Assembly: GCA_021827985.1 (NCBI GenBank)
Contig: JAKATL010000017.1
Span: 1-44,851, forward strand
DNA from: a bacterium
Lineage (GTDB): Bacteria > Chloroflexota > Dormibacteria > Aeolococcales > Bog-877
DNA: 44,851 bases
Direction: 5' to 3'
Shown here: one piece after another, positions 8,117-16,838 of the stretch
How the letters are laid out: each line of letters begins with the position of its first letter
Numbering within the stretch: the stretch's first letter is position 1
The notes under the pieces: model-generated
Database searches by the model: none
The model's input: the letters and a program-made list of their open reading frames with translations, nothing else
What the model was told of the DNA's origin: nothing
Program-made: the position numbers and the translations under genes

Positions 8117-9793
8117 ATGTACTTGCGCACCATTAGCCGCCGCAACAAGGACGGCTCGGTGGTCCGCTACCTCCAGCTGGCCCAGAACTTCTGGGACCCC
8201 GTGGGCCACCAGGCCAAGGCCCGGGTGGTCCACAGCTTCGGCCGCGAGGACCAGCTCGACCGCCAGGCGCTGATCCGTCTGGCCCGCTCGATCACCCGGC
8301 TGATGGAGCCGGAGGCGGTGGCGGGTGGCGCCGCCAGGGGAGAGCTGCAGTTCACCGAGAGCCGCCCCATGGGCGGGGCCTGGGTCCTGGACCAGCTGTG
8401 GCAGCAGCTGGGGATCGGCCAGAGCATCAGGAGCCTGCTCAAGGGCCGGAAGCTGGACCAAAGGGTGGAGCGGGTGCTCTTCGCCCTGGTGGCCAATCGG
8501 GCGCTGGAGCCACTCTCCAAGCTGGCGGCCACCCAGTGGGTCAAGGAGCGGGTCTTCATCCCCGGGCTCTTGGAGGTGGACGATGACTCCTGCTATCGGG
8601 CGATGGACTTTCTTCTGGAGTGCGAGGAGGCGCTCACCCGGGCGATCTACTTCTCCACCGCCCAGCTCTTGCAGCTGGAGGTGGACCTGATCTTCTTCGA
8701 CGCTTCCACCACCTACTGGGAGACGGATGGGGCCGACCCCGACCGGGTGGACGAGAAGGGGGAGGTGGTGCAGCTGGGGTTCCGCCAGTACGGACACTCC
8801 AAAGACCACCGCCCCGACCTCCCCCAGGTGCTGATCGGGATGGCGGTGACCAAAGAGGGGATCCCGATCAGGGTGTGGAGCTGGCCGGGGGACACCGGGG
8901 AGTCTCCCCTGCTGCGCCAGGTGCGGGCCGACCTGGCGGGCTGGCAGGTGGGCCAGGTGGTGTGGGTGGCGGACCGGGAGTTCGGCTCCAAGGCCAACCG
9001 GGCCTACCTGAGCCAGGATGGGGAGCCCTACATCCTGGGGGAGAAGCTGAGGGGGGAGTCCGAGGAGGCGAGAGCTGCGCTCTCCCGCCCGGGCCGCTAC
9101 CGGGAGGTGGCGCAGAACCTCTGGGTGAAGGAGGTGGTGGTGGGCTCTGATCGTTTTGTGATCTGCCACAACCCCGAGGAAGCGGTCCGGGACCAGAGGG
9201 TGCGGGAGCGGCTGCTCTCATACCTGGAGGAGGCGATCGCCGGCAGTGACGAGCTGACGGCGGCCCAGAGGGCGGAGCTTCTGGGCAAGCTCAAGACCAA
9301 GCCGGGGCTGGCCCGGCTGCTGCGGGTGACCAAGGGTGGTCTCCTGCGGGTGGACCGGGCCAAGGTGGCCCGGGAGGCCCACCTCGATGGCAAGTTCCTG
9401 CTGCGCAGCTCCAACTCCCAGCTGAGTGCCGAGGAGATCGCCTTGGGCTACAAGCAACTGCTCCAGGTGGAGCGGGGCTGGCGGGAGATGAAGACCACCC
9501 TGGAGTTGCGGCCGGTGTACCACCGCCAGGAGGAGCGGACCCGGGCCCACATCGTGCTCTGCTGGCTGGCCCTGCTGCTCATCCGCGTGGCCGAGAACCG
9601 CACCCAGGAGACCTGGCGCAACCTCCGCAACGAGTTGCAGCTCCTCCACCTGGGGGTGTTCCGCGGCCCCGCTGGCGAGTTCCACCAGCGCACCGACGTC
9701 ACCCCCCGACAGGCGGAGATCCTCCAGGCTCTTGACGCTCCCGAGCCCCCGCGCTTTCTGGCCCTGAAGGCCGCGCTCCACTCCGCGGCCTGA
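8117..9793 (+). CDS. IS1634-family DDE transposase
   Basis: 558 residues, full length for the family. The N-terminal part (MYLRTISRRNKDG...YLQLAQN) is the usual start of IS1634/IS1549-type transposases. The catalytic acidic residues can be placed in LIFFDAST (first Asp), VWVADREFGS (second Asp) and LQVERGWREMKTTLE (Glu), with the YHRQEERTRAHI stretch that follows in IS4-superfamily enzymes. The frame has no interruption, so the element may be active. Expression should come from the 8082-8110 promoter as a leaderless message. Confidence 0.93.
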   Translation: MYLRTISRRNKDGSVVRYLQLAQNFWDPVGHQAKARVVHSFGREDQLDRQALIRLARSITRLMEPEAVAGGAARGELQFTESRPMGGAWVLDQLWQQLGIGQSIRSLLKGRKLDQRVERVLFALVANRALEPLSKLAATQWVKERVFIPGLLEVDDDSCYRAMDFLLECEEALTRAIYFSTAQLLQLEVDLIFFDASTTYWETDGADPDRVDEKGEVVQLGFRQYGHSKDHRPDLPQVLIGMAVTKEGIPIRVWSWPGDTGESPLLRQVRADLAGWQVGQVVWVADREFGSKANRAYLSQDGEPYILGEKLRGESEEARAALSRPGRYREVAQNLWVKEVVVGSDRFVICHNPEEAVRDQRVRERLLSYLEEAIAGSDELTAAQRAELLGKLKTKPGLARLLRVTKGGLLRVDRAKVAREAHLDGKFLLRSSNSQLSAEEIALGYKQLLQVERGWREMKTTLELRPVYHRQEERTRAHIVLCWLALLLIRVAENRTQETWRNLRNELQLLHLGVFRGPAGEFHQRTDVTPRQAEILQALDAPEPPRFLALKAALHSAA

Positions 9794-9930
9794 CCACCGG
9801 CCATACGGGACGTGACCCGCCCCGCTCTCCGGTACCTGGCCCTCACAGGGTCCTCCGCGAGTTCGTACCGCTCTCGGATCAGGAAGGGCCCATCCCCCCG
9901 GTCCCGTTTTCAGGTGGTCGGCCCAGGGGC

Positions 9931-9950
9931 CGTTCCCTTCTGAGGGAACG
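9931..9950. promoter_or_regulatory. Perfect 8-bp palindrome upstream of the catabolic promoter
   Basis: CGTTCCCT and AGGGAACG form a perfect inverted repeat around TCTG, 41 bp before the -35 box at 9992. There is no T-run, so it is more likely a protein-binding site than a terminator. It could also belong to the right side of the IS1634-type element. Confidence 0.35.
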
Positions 9951-9991
9951 ATCGCCTCTGGGTGCGACCCTCGATGAGGCAATACGTGGTG

Positions 9992-10020
9992 TTGACATCC
10001 TGCCGGAGCGCCGGTATACT
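9992..10020 (+). promoter_or_regulatory. Near-consensus sigma-70 promoter of the catabolic cluster
   Basis: TTGACA at 9992-9997, a 17-nt spacer and TATACT at 10015-10020: a full-match -35 and a 5/6 -10, the best promoter in the window. The predicted start point is about 10027, which is also an ATG. Confidence 0.85.
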
Positions 10021-10026
10021 TTGTCG

Positions 10027-10119
10027 ATGTTCGGAGCATTGTTTCTATTATCGGAACACCGGAGTACGCACCAGCGCTCCCTGCCCCGAGGGCGGGGTTT
10101 GTCGAGAAATGCCCGTTGA
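10027..10119 (+). CDS. Possible 30-codon leaderless upstream ORF
   Basis: ATG 10027 lies 6 nt after the TATACT box, the same geometry as the other leaderless starts in this window. The frame runs 30 codons to TGA 10117-10119 and encodes a peptide beginning MFGALFLLSEHR and rich in Arg. It ends 31 nt before the binding-protein start. It may be a leader peptide, or its ATG may simply mark the transcription start. No codon-usage test was possible. Confidence 0.4.
   Translation: MFGALFLLSEHRSTHQRSLPRGRGLSRNAR
10028..10058. promoter_or_regulatory. Candidate operator just downstream of the catabolic start point
   Basis: TGTTC at 10028-10032 and GAACA at 10054-10058 face each other across 21 bp, within a TGTTCGGA / TCGGAACA pair. 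The position, covering the start point, suits a repressor. The IclR-family regulator encoded at 11343 is the natural candidate. Confidence 0.35.
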
Positions 10120-10150
10120 GCGGGACCGTCCGCGCAGTGAGGAAATGCTG

Positions 10151-11302
10151 ATGTTGAACGCCTCAAGGAAGCAGTCGTGGATCATGAACGTGGCCATCGG
10201 AATCGGCTTGGCGCTCCTCCTTGCTGCGTGTGGCGGGGGAGTCAGCACCCATACCGGTCCCCAACCCCTGAACGCGGCCGCCACCAAAGGGCTCACGGCC
10301 GCTGAGGCGTTGGTGAACTCAGCAGAGAAAGTCCCTCCCTACGTCGGGCCGAGGCAGCCGATCGACGCTGCTCGTCTGAAGGGAAAGACAGTGTGGATTC
10401 TGGTCAACTGCGAGTGCAACGCCTTCAACGCCTCCATCGCCAGCGCGGCCACTGAAGCCTTGCACAAGGTTGGTATCCACACCAAGATCCTGGATGGGCA
10501 GGGCCAGGTCACGAACTGGACCCGGCAGTACCAGGAAGCGATCGCTCAGCACGTCTCCGGGATCATCAACTCCGGGGACCCTCCCTTGCTGCTCAAGGGC
10601 CCAGAGGCGGCCGCTGCTGCCGCCCACATCCCCACAGTGCACGCCATCAGCGATCCGGTCTTTCCGCTGGTGCCGGGCGAGACGTCGGCCGTCGACATTC
10701 ATTTCGGGCTGTCCGGGGCGATCCAGGCCGCGTACACCATTGCCAAGTCACGGGGCCGAGCTCACGTGCTGATCCTGGGAGATCAGGAGTTCCGGGATGA
10801 AATCCAGCGGGTGAAGTCGCAATTGGCGTACTTCAAGCACAATTGCCCCGACTGTGTGGTGACCGTCCGCAACGTTCTGCTGGCGTCGCTGCCAACCCAG
10901 GTCCCGAAGCTGGTGCAGAGCGTTCTCCACGCCGATCCCAAGATCACGTGGATTCTGCCGGCCTATGACTACCTCGGCACCTTTGTGGTCCAGGGCCTGA
11001 AGGAGGGCGGATTCAAAGGCATAAACGTCGTCGGCGCGGACGGCGTGGCCCAGCAGTTGGACTGGACGCGCTCCGGTGGCAGCTATTATGTCGCCGATGT
11101 CGGTGAGACGCCGGTGTGGTGCGGGTGGGCGGCCGCCGACGAGATCATGAGGGCGATGCTGGGAGTTCCCGCGCCGCCCGAGGTGATTCCCGTTCGCCTG
11201 TTCGTGAAGCGCAATCTGGTGGGGGTGTCCGACAACCCGTCCGCTCTTTTCCGGACCAACTTCCAGACCCCGCTAGAGAAGCTGTGGGGGTTGCTGCCGT
11301 GA
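10151..11302 (+). CDS. ABC transporter substrate-binding lipoprotein (sugar-type, periplasmic BP family)
   Basis: 383 residues from ATG 10151, chosen because GTGAGGA ends 7 nt before it and because it gives a clean lipoprotein signal: a positively charged start, a hydrophobic stretch, then the lipobox LLAAC and a Gly-rich linker. The mature part has the two-domain layout of the ribose/galactose-type binding proteins (Peripla_BP_4), for example GKTVWILVNCECNAF at the first strand, GIINSGDP, and the late GVDG-like VVGADGVAQQ. It would capture the substrate outside the membrane for the ATPase (15315) and permease (16816). The ligand is unknown. Confidence 0.9.
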   Translation: MLNASRKQSWIMNVAIGIGLALLLAACGGGVSTHTGPQPLNAAATKGLTAAEALVNSAEKVPPYVGPRQPIDAARLKGKTVWILVNCECNAFNASIASAATEALHKVGIHTKILDGQGQVTNWTRQYQEAIAQHVSGIINSGDPPLLLKGPEAAAAAAHIPTVHAISDPVFPLVPGETSAVDIHFGLSGAIQAAYTIAKSRGRAHVLILGDQEFRDEIQRVKSQLAYFKHNCPDCVVTVRNVLLASLPTQVPKLVQSVLHADPKITWILPAYDYLGTFVVQGLKEGGFKGINVVGADGVAQQLDWTRSGGSYYVADVGETPVWCGWAAADEIMRAMLGVPAPPEVIPVRLFVKRNLVGVSDNPSALFRTNFQTPLEKLWGLLP

Positions 11303-11342
11303 GATGGGTGCGGTGCGAGACGGCTGAGGACCGCCCGGGCCC

Positions 11343-12206
11343 TTGTTCCGACCGAACCTGACAGTGGCTGCATCCAGGCCAAGCGGCGGAGCCCTCACGG
11401 TAGACCGTGGACTCCAAGTGTTGGAAGCCGTGAGCCGGGCCGACGGCCCGATTGGTGTGCGGGAGCTGGCGCGAACCGTGGACCTGAGTGTGGCCACGGC
11501 TCACCGGCTGCTCACCTCACTGCAAGCTCGGGGATTCGTCGAGCAAGTCGGTAACCGCGGGGAATACCGCCTCGGCTGGGGGCTGCTGGAGTACGCGGCT
11601 CGACTGATCCAGCGGACGGAGCTGCTGCCGACGACAATCCCGTTGGCCGCCCACCTGCGGGACGTGAGCGAGGAGACGGTCACTGTCCATATCCGCCTTG
11701 GCGACGAGCGGGTGTGCGTAGCTGAGGTCGAGAGCCACCACGATCTACACCGGGCGGTGGGAGTTGGACGGCGCAGCCCTCTAGTAGCGGGGGCCAGCGG
11801 TCGCGCCATCCTCGCCTTCCTCCCGGAACCCGAGGTCGCGAACCTGCTCTCCGAGCCGACCGGCTCCAACAGCACGGCTATCCAGAAGATCGGACGTGAG
11901 CGGCTGATGGAGGCGGTAAGGGAGACTCGAGCCGCGGGGTACGCCACCAGCTCCGAGGAGTGGGTGCCCGGGGTCTCGTCCATGGCCGCACCGCTTCTGG
12001 GGCCGACCGGCTACGCGGTGGGGTCGGTCGGCATCGCAGGACCGGTGCTCAGATGGACTCCTACGCAGATGGCTGTGCACCGCGACGAGCTATTGGCGAC
12101 GGCGGAGAGGATGTCGCACGCACTCTGGGTCGCAGGCGTCGCCACGACGGGCGCGCAGCGGTCGTCGGAGTTGGTCGGTGCTCTGCTGCCCCCTCTCCGG
12201 CCTTGA
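11343..12206 (+). CDS. IclR-family transcriptional regulator
   Basis: 287 residues. The N-terminal winged helix reads ALTVDRGLQVLEAV, then GVRELARTVDLSVATAHRLL (recognition region) and GEYRLGWGLLEYA. The C-terminal IclR effector domain has RRSPLVAGASGRAILAF, GYATSSEEWVPGVSSMAAPL and GSVGIAGPVLR, all family landmarks. It probably controls this cluster in response to the substrate or an intermediate. The start is uncertain: TTG 11343 or GTG 11364, neither with a strong ribosome binding site. Confidence 0.93.
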   Translation: MFRPNLTVAASRPSGGALTVDRGLQVLEAVSRADGPIGVRELARTVDLSVATAHRLLTSLQARGFVEQVGNRGEYRLGWGLLEYAARLIQRTELLPTTIPLAAHLRDVSEETVTVHIRLGDERVCVAEVESHHDLHRAVGVGRRSPLVAGASGRAILAFLPEPEVANLLSEPTGSNSTAIQKIGRERLMEAVRETRAAGYATSSEEWVPGVSSMAAPLLGPTGYAVGSVGIAGPVLRWTPTQMAVHRDELLATAERMSHALWVAGVATTGAQRSSELVGALLPPLRP

Positions 12207-12242
12207 TCACCCCCGGTAGACCGTCTCCCCAGGGAGGACAGC

Positions 12243-12557
12243 ATGCCCAGACTTGCCGAAATCGCTTCCGTGGTGCGGAGCAAGAACGCCGGCCCACTCT
12301 TCCTGACCTTCGATGTTATGTTTGAGGATGAGGATGCGTTCCGGCTGGTCGTCGGTTCCCGTGTCCTGAATCCGGAGGCCATCTCCAGCCTCTTCCACGT
12401 TCCCGCGACAGCGGTCGAGATCGCGGAGAGCATCCAGGCCAGGGCGCTCAAGATCACCATTCCCCGCCGGCTGGTGGCTGGCAACCTCGGCGAGACCGAC
12501 ATGTACGGGACGCAGCAGTACGTTCCGCTGCTCGACTTGGAGATTCCCAGAGCATGA
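12243..12557 (+). CDS. DUF4387 family protein
   Basis: 104 residues, start ATG 12243 after AGGGAGGA. Sequence such as VVRSKNAGPLFLTFDVMF and RRLVAGNLGETDMYGTQQ matches the small DUF4387 proteins that occur next to, or fused with, AtuA/DUF1446 proteins. The next gene is exactly that partner and overlaps it by 4 nt (ATGA, 12554-12557). The two probably form one enzyme. The reaction is not known to me. Confidence 0.85.
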   Translation: MPRLAEIASVVRSKNAGPLFLTFDVMFEDEDAFRLVVGSRVLNPEAISSLFHVPATAVEIAESIQARALKITIPRRLVAGNLGETDMYGTQQYVPLLDLEIPRA

Positions 12558-13939
12558 CGGCAGAGGTTCGGTGCCTGGGTGCGTCGGGCCAACTTGGGTA
12601 CGGCATCCCTCCGGCTGCGTTCGATCAAGGGATCGCTACCGCGCCGGATGTGATCGCCGCCGACATGGGATCCATCGATCCGGGAATGGCGGCGCTGGGC
12701 AGTGGGGTGCCCATGGCGCCCCAGTTGGGACGTCGCTCCGACCTCGAGATGCTGTTGACGGCCGGAGTCGGGCGGGGGATCCCCGTTATCATCGGGTCGG
12801 CGGGGACGGCCGGCGGCGACGCCAACGTCGACGACACGGTGGCGCTGGTCCGGGAGATCGCAGCCGAGCGTGGTCTGCGCTTTCGGCTGGCGACGGTTCG
12901 CGCCGAGCTGTCCGTGGAGATCGTGGATCGGGCCCTCGACGCCGGCCGGGTACGGGCCTTTCGTCCTGATATGCCGTTGACGGCGGCGCGGCTCCGTCAG
13001 ACGGCCCACGTCGTGGCCCAGATGGGCGTCGAACCCTTGGTCGCGGCCCTGCGGGCTGGGGCCGATGTAGTCATCGCCGGACGAGCCTCGGACGCGGCGG
13101 TGTTCGCAGCCTACCCGGTGGCCCAGGGATTCGATATGGGCCTGGCGATGCACATGGGCAAGCTGTTGGAGTGCGCCTCCCAGTGCGCGGTCCCCGCTGG
13201 GCGTGACGCCATCATGGGCTACATCGGGGACGACTCCTTCGTGGTCGAATCGATGAATCCGACCCGGGCGTGTGTCCCGTTCTCGGTCGCGGCCCAGAGC
13301 GTGTACGAGCAGCCGCGCAGTGACTGGGTGGAGGAGCCCGGCGGGGCCATCGACCTCAGAGAGGCGGTCTACGAAGCCGTCGATGCGCGCCGGACCCGGG
13401 TGCGTGGCAGCCGCTGGCGACCGTCCAATCCCTACACCGTCAAACTCGAAGGCGCGGCCCTGGCCGGGTACCGGTCCTTCGCCTTGGGGGGCGTCCGCGA
13501 CCCAATCCTTATCCCCCAGCTTGGCGAGGTCACACGGGCGGTGGCCCGTGTGGTCGAGGATGCGCTGGCGCGGGTCGTGGACCGCCGCTCCTACGAATTG
13601 CGCTTCCACGTTTATGGCCAGGACGCGGTTCTGGGCCCGCTTGAGACGGTCCGGACCGCCACCCACGAGGTGCTGGTTCTGATCGATGCCGTGGGCCAGT
13701 CAGCCGAGATTGCTCACGCCGTTTGCGGCGCGGCGAAGCAGTACCTGCTCCACGCGCCCTACGAGGGCATCCGCGGGACAGGAGGAAATCTGGCTATTCC
13801 CTTCAGTCCGGAGATTCAGGACGCCGGTCCCGTCTACGAGCTGAGCGTATACCACCTGATGGAGGTTGATGACCCAGCTGCCCTCTTCCCCGTCGAGCTC
13901 AACGAGGTCGGTGGTGGACCACCCGGGGCGCTGCCATGA
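12554..13939 (+). CDS. AtuA-like acyclic terpene utilization family protein (DUF1446)
   Basis: 461 residues. Family features are the N-terminal GASGQLGYGI, the ADMGSIDPG segment, GSAGTAGGDANV, ADVVIAGRASDAAVF and the MGKLLECASQC cysteine region near the middle. The family takes its name from AtuA of acyclic terpene breakdown, but many members lie in unrelated catabolic clusters together with DUF4387, so terpene use should not be assumed. It overlaps the amidohydrolase gene by ATGA at 13936-13939. Confidence 0.85.
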   Translation: MTAEVRCLGASGQLGYGIPPAAFDQGIATAPDVIAADMGSIDPGMAALGSGVPMAPQLGRRSDLEMLLTAGVGRGIPVIIGSAGTAGGDANVDDTVALVREIAAERGLRFRLATVRAELSVEIVDRALDAGRVRAFRPDMPLTAARLRQTAHVVAQMGVEPLVAALRAGADVVIAGRASDAAVFAAYPVAQGFDMGLAMHMGKLLECASQCAVPAGRDAIMGYIGDDSFVVESMNPTRACVPFSVAAQSVYEQPRSDWVEEPGGAIDLREAVYEAVDARRTRVRGSRWRPSNPYTVKLEGAALAGYRSFALGGVRDPILIPQLGEVTRAVARVVEDALARVVDRRSYELRFHVYGQDAVLGPLETVRTATHEVLVLIDAVGQSAEIAHAVCGAAKQYLLHAPYEGIRGTGGNLAIPFSPEIQDAGPVYELSVYHLMEVDDPAALFPVELNEVGGGPPGALP

Positions 13940-15318
13940 CCATCGACCTCGCCCTGGTCAACTGCCGAGCGGTAATGCCGACCGGCGCGATTCTCAATGC
14001 GGACATCTGGACAACGGCCGGTCGAATCAGCGGGATCGTAGCGCCGGGAACGCGAACGATGGCAAGGGAGAGGTACGATGTCCATGGGGCCGTGGTCCTG
14101 CCCGGCATCATCGACACCCACTTCCACGTGGGGTTCCACGCCGGGGTGGCCGACTTCGAGACCGAGACCCGGTCGGCAGCCGTCGGCGGAGTCACTACGA
14201 CGTGTGTCTTCGTCCGCGGTCTGGACGACTATGGCGAGCTGATCCCCGCCCACATCGGGGCGGGTGAGGATCGGGCGTACGTCGACTTTGCGGTTCATCT
14301 CGGAGTCCTCACCGAGGCGCAGTTGTCGGCCGTCGGCGACTGGGCGCAGCGCTACGGCATCCGCTCCTTCAAGATGTACACCTGCTATCGCAGCGCGGAG
14401 GGCGAGCAGCTGCGCATACGGGGGCAGGACGACGGCTTCCTCTTGGAGGGACTAACCCGGATCGCTAGCATTCCGGGAGCGGTGGCGCTGGTGCACTGCG
14501 AGAACCAGGAGATCGTGGAGCGGGCCATTACCCAGACGAGGGCCCTCGCCGGTGTGCAGCTGACGGACCTGGAACTCTGGGACCGCTCCCGCCCGGTGGT
14601 GGCAGAAGTGGAGGCTATCCGCCGCGTCTGCTACCTGGCGGGGCGCGCCGGAGCCGAACTCCTGATCCCACATGTGTCGAGTGCCGATGCCCTGGCGGCC
14701 ATCGAGGAGGCCCGCGGGCGGGGACAGGCGGTCCATGCAGAAACGTGCCCGCACTATCTGGCCCTCGACAGCGCTGACGCGATCGGCGTCCTGGGCAAGA
14801 TCAACCCCCCTATCCGCGGCCAGGGGCATGCTGCAGCGCTATGGGCTGGGATCCGCACTGGATCGATCGAGGTGGTCGGCACGGACCACGGGGCCGTGCT
14901 ACGCGCTCGCAAGGCTGGCCAGAGCGTGTGGGACGCTTCTCCCGGGTTCCCCGGAGTCGCGACCCTGCTCCCGGTCCTCATGACCGAAGGGGTGGCCGAG
15001 GGCCGGCTCCCGCTCGGTACCGTTGCCCGGCTCCAGGCCAATGCCGCTCGCATCCTGGGCCTGGAGCGCAAAGGCCAGATAGCAGTCGGATTCGATGCCG
15101 ACCTAATCGTCGTCGACCCCGGTCACCGTCAGGCGGTCAGCGCCGAACGGCTGCAGTCGGCTGCCGACTTCTCGGTCTTCGAGGGACGCAGCCTGGTCGG
15201 GTTTCCCCAGATGACCATTCTGCGCGGGCGTGTCGTGGCCCGCGACGGCGAGGTGGTGGGGTGCCCGGGAGCGGGATCTTACATCGCCCGCACAGGCAGC
15301 GGGCACCCCCAGCCATGA
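13936..15318 (+). CDS. Amidohydrolase of the hydantoinase/dihydroorotase group
   Basis: 460 residues, a metal-dependent hydrolase acting on cyclic amide bonds. The metal-binding set is complete: H62 and H64 (DTHFH), a lysine for carboxylation at about K146 (SFKMY), H187 (HCEN), H246 (HVSS) and D317 (GTDHGA). The NINPPIR-like stretch KINPPIRG and the late AARILGL...GQIAVGFDADLIVVD are typical of hydantoinases, allantoinases and dihydropyrimidinases. Pyrimidine synthesis is unlikely because no other pyr gene is present. It probably opens a ring or removes an amide during catabolism. The stop overlaps the ABC ATPase start. Confidence 0.9.
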   Translation: MTIDLALVNCRAVMPTGAILNADIWTTAGRISGIVAPGTRTMARERYDVHGAVVLPGIIDTHFHVGFHAGVADFETETRSAAVGGVTTTCVFVRGLDDYGELIPAHIGAGEDRAYVDFAVHLGVLTEAQLSAVGDWAQRYGIRSFKMYTCYRSAEGEQLRIRGQDDGFLLEGLTRIASIPGAVALVHCENQEIVERAITQTRALAGVQLTDLELWDRSRPVVAEVEAIRRVCYLAGRAGAELLIPHVSSADALAAIEEARGRGQAVHAETCPHYLALDSADAIGVLGKINPPIRGQGHAAALWAGIRTGSIEVVGTDHGAVLRARKAGQSVWDASPGFPGVATLLPVLMTEGVAEGRLPLGTVARLQANAARILGLERKGQIAVGFDADLIVVDPGHRQAVSAERLQSAADFSVFEGRSLVGFPQMTILRGRVVARDGEVVGCPGAGSYIARTGSGHPQP

Positions 15319-16838
15319 TGGTGGACACCGAGCGGGCGTCAGGTCTGACCCTCTGCGGGCTGCGGAAGACGTTCGGTAGCACCACGGCCCTGGCGGGAGT
15401 CGATCTGAGCCTGCAGCCCGGGATGGTCCATGGACTGGTCGGGCAGAACGGGTCGGGCAAGTCGACCCTAGTGAAGATCTTGGCCGGGTATCACAGCCCC
15501 GATGGAGGGGTGGCGGAGTTCGGAACGACCACCCTCAAGCTTCCACTCTCCGAGCGTCTGCGCACCGAACTGGGTCTTAGCTTCGTCCACCAGGACCTCG
15601 GGCTCTGTGAGACCTTCACCGTGGCCGAGACGGTGCAGCTGCGAACGCTCCAGTGCACGCGCTACGGGCGGATCCGGTGGTCCCAGGTGATCCGCCGGGT
15701 GGACGGGCTGCTGTCGCACCTCGGCACCGACATCGACGTTCGGGCGGAGATCCGTTCCCTGACCCCGGCGCAGCGGGCCGTGGTGGCGATCTTGCGCGCC
15801 GTTTACGGCCAGCGGTTTGCAGTTCGCATTCTGGTCCTCGATGAGGCCACCGCAGCGCTCGGCCGGGCTGAGGTGGAGCAGCTGGTGGAGGTGATCCACC
15901 ACCTGCGCGACACCGGGGTGGCGATCCTCTTCGTCTCCCACCGCCTTGAGGAGATCTTCCAGCTCTGTGATTGGGTGACCGTCCTCCGCGACGGCCGGGT
16001 CGTGCGCTCGGCGAGTATCGCCGCCGTCGATGCTGAGCAGCTGGTGCTCGACATCGTCGGGCGGGAGCTGGCCCCGGCCACTTCCTCGATCGGCACTGTG
16101 AGGCCAGGTCCCCCGCCGTCGCTCCTGGCTGTCGATGACCTGGCGGGAGCGCACGTCCAGCACCTGTCCTTCACCGTCGGAGTGGGCGAGGTCCTGGGGA
16201 TCACCGGGTTGAGCGGCATGGGGCAGGACGACGTCCCCTATCTCCTGGTGGGAGCAACGCGGCGCACCAGCGGCCGAGTCGCGGTGGGGGGGCACGCCCT
16301 CGGCCTCTTTGGCCCCCGGGAGGCGCGAGCCAGGGGTCTGGTTGTGCTTCCCGCCGAGCGCAACGGTCGCTCCGGGATCCCCCGGGCCACCGTCGCCGAG
16401 AACGTGACTATGCCCATCGTCAACCGCTTCTTCCATAGGGGGTGGTTACGCGAGAGTCGGGAACGGGCTGTGGTGCGAACTCTGCTGGTTGCCCACGATG
16501 TCCGGCCCCAGGACCCGACGCTTCCTCTCTTCACGCTGAGCGGCGGCAACCAGCAGAAGGCTCTCGTCGCCAAGTGGTTGGAAGCCGGCGCCCGCGTCCT
16601 GGTGCTCCATGAGCCGACGCGAGGCGTCGATGTCGGTGCGAGGGCCCAAATCTACGCGGCCGTGGCCGCCGCTAGCTCCCAGGGGCTGGCAATCCTGGTC
16701 ATCTCATCGGACTTCGAGGAGACAGCACGCCTGTGCCAGCGGGTCATTGTGATGCGCTACGGCGTCGCTGTCCGGGAGCTGATCGGTCGTGCGATTACGC
16801 CCACGAGGATCGCAGATGCTTCGTACGCCATCGACTGA
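15315..16838 (+). CDS. Sugar-type ABC transporter ATPase with two nucleotide-binding domains
   Basis: 507 residues from ATG 15315 (ATGATG overlapping the previous stop). NBD1 has an intact Walker A (GQNGSGKST) and Walker B (ILVLDEATAALG), but its signature is degenerate (LTPAQRAVV). NBD2 has a good signature (LSGGNQQK), a degenerate Walker A (GLSGMGQDDV) and a Walker B in which the usual Asp is His (VLVLHEPTRGVDVG). RbsA/MglA-type ATPases are known to have one consensus and one degenerate site; the His adds to the degenerate one. It energises uptake with the permease at 16816. Confidence 0.93.
   Translation: MMVDTERASGLTLCGLRKTFGSTTALAGVDLSLQPGMVHGLVGQNGSGKSTLVKILAGYHSPDGGVAEFGTTTLKLPLSERLRTELGLSFVHQDLGLCETFTVAETVQLRTLQCTRYGRIRWSQVIRRVDGLLSHLGTDIDVRAEIRSLTPAQRAVVAILRAVYGQRFAVRILVLDEATAALGRAEVEQLVEVIHHLRDTGVAILFVSHRLEEIFQLCDWVTVLRDGRVVRSASIAAVDAEQLVLDIVGRELAPATSSIGTVRPGPPPSLLAVDDLAGAHVQHLSFTVGVGEVLGITGLSGMGQDDVPYLLVGATRRTSGRVAVGGHALGLFGPREARARGLVVLPAERNGRSGIPRATVAENVTMPIVNRFFHRGWLRESRERAVVRTLLVAHDVRPQDPTLPLFTLSGGNQQKALVAKWLEAGARVLVLHEPTRGVDVGARAQIYAAVAAASSQGLAILVISSDFEETARLCQRVIVMRYGVAVRELIGRAITPTRIADASYAID

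Larger units (their letters stand above)
8079..9985 (+). mobile_element. IS1634-type insertion sequence (ends tentative)
   Basis: The element is defined by the transposase at 8117-9793. Possible ends are the inverted 8-mers GTATTGCC (8079-8086) and GGCAATAC (9978-9985), which would give 1.9 kb, a usual size for the family. The pair is short, the sequence beyond it does not match well, and I found no clean target duplication, so the borders are a guess. The gene itself is intact. The element separates the suf operon from the catabolic cluster. Confidence 0.5.

Noticed and set aside
7813..8148. Minus-strand frame before the IS1634-type transposase
   Set aside because: Low-complexity translation covering the transposase promoter; a nearby frame with DYIFARVVAAGTHR looks slightly protein-like but is too short to support.
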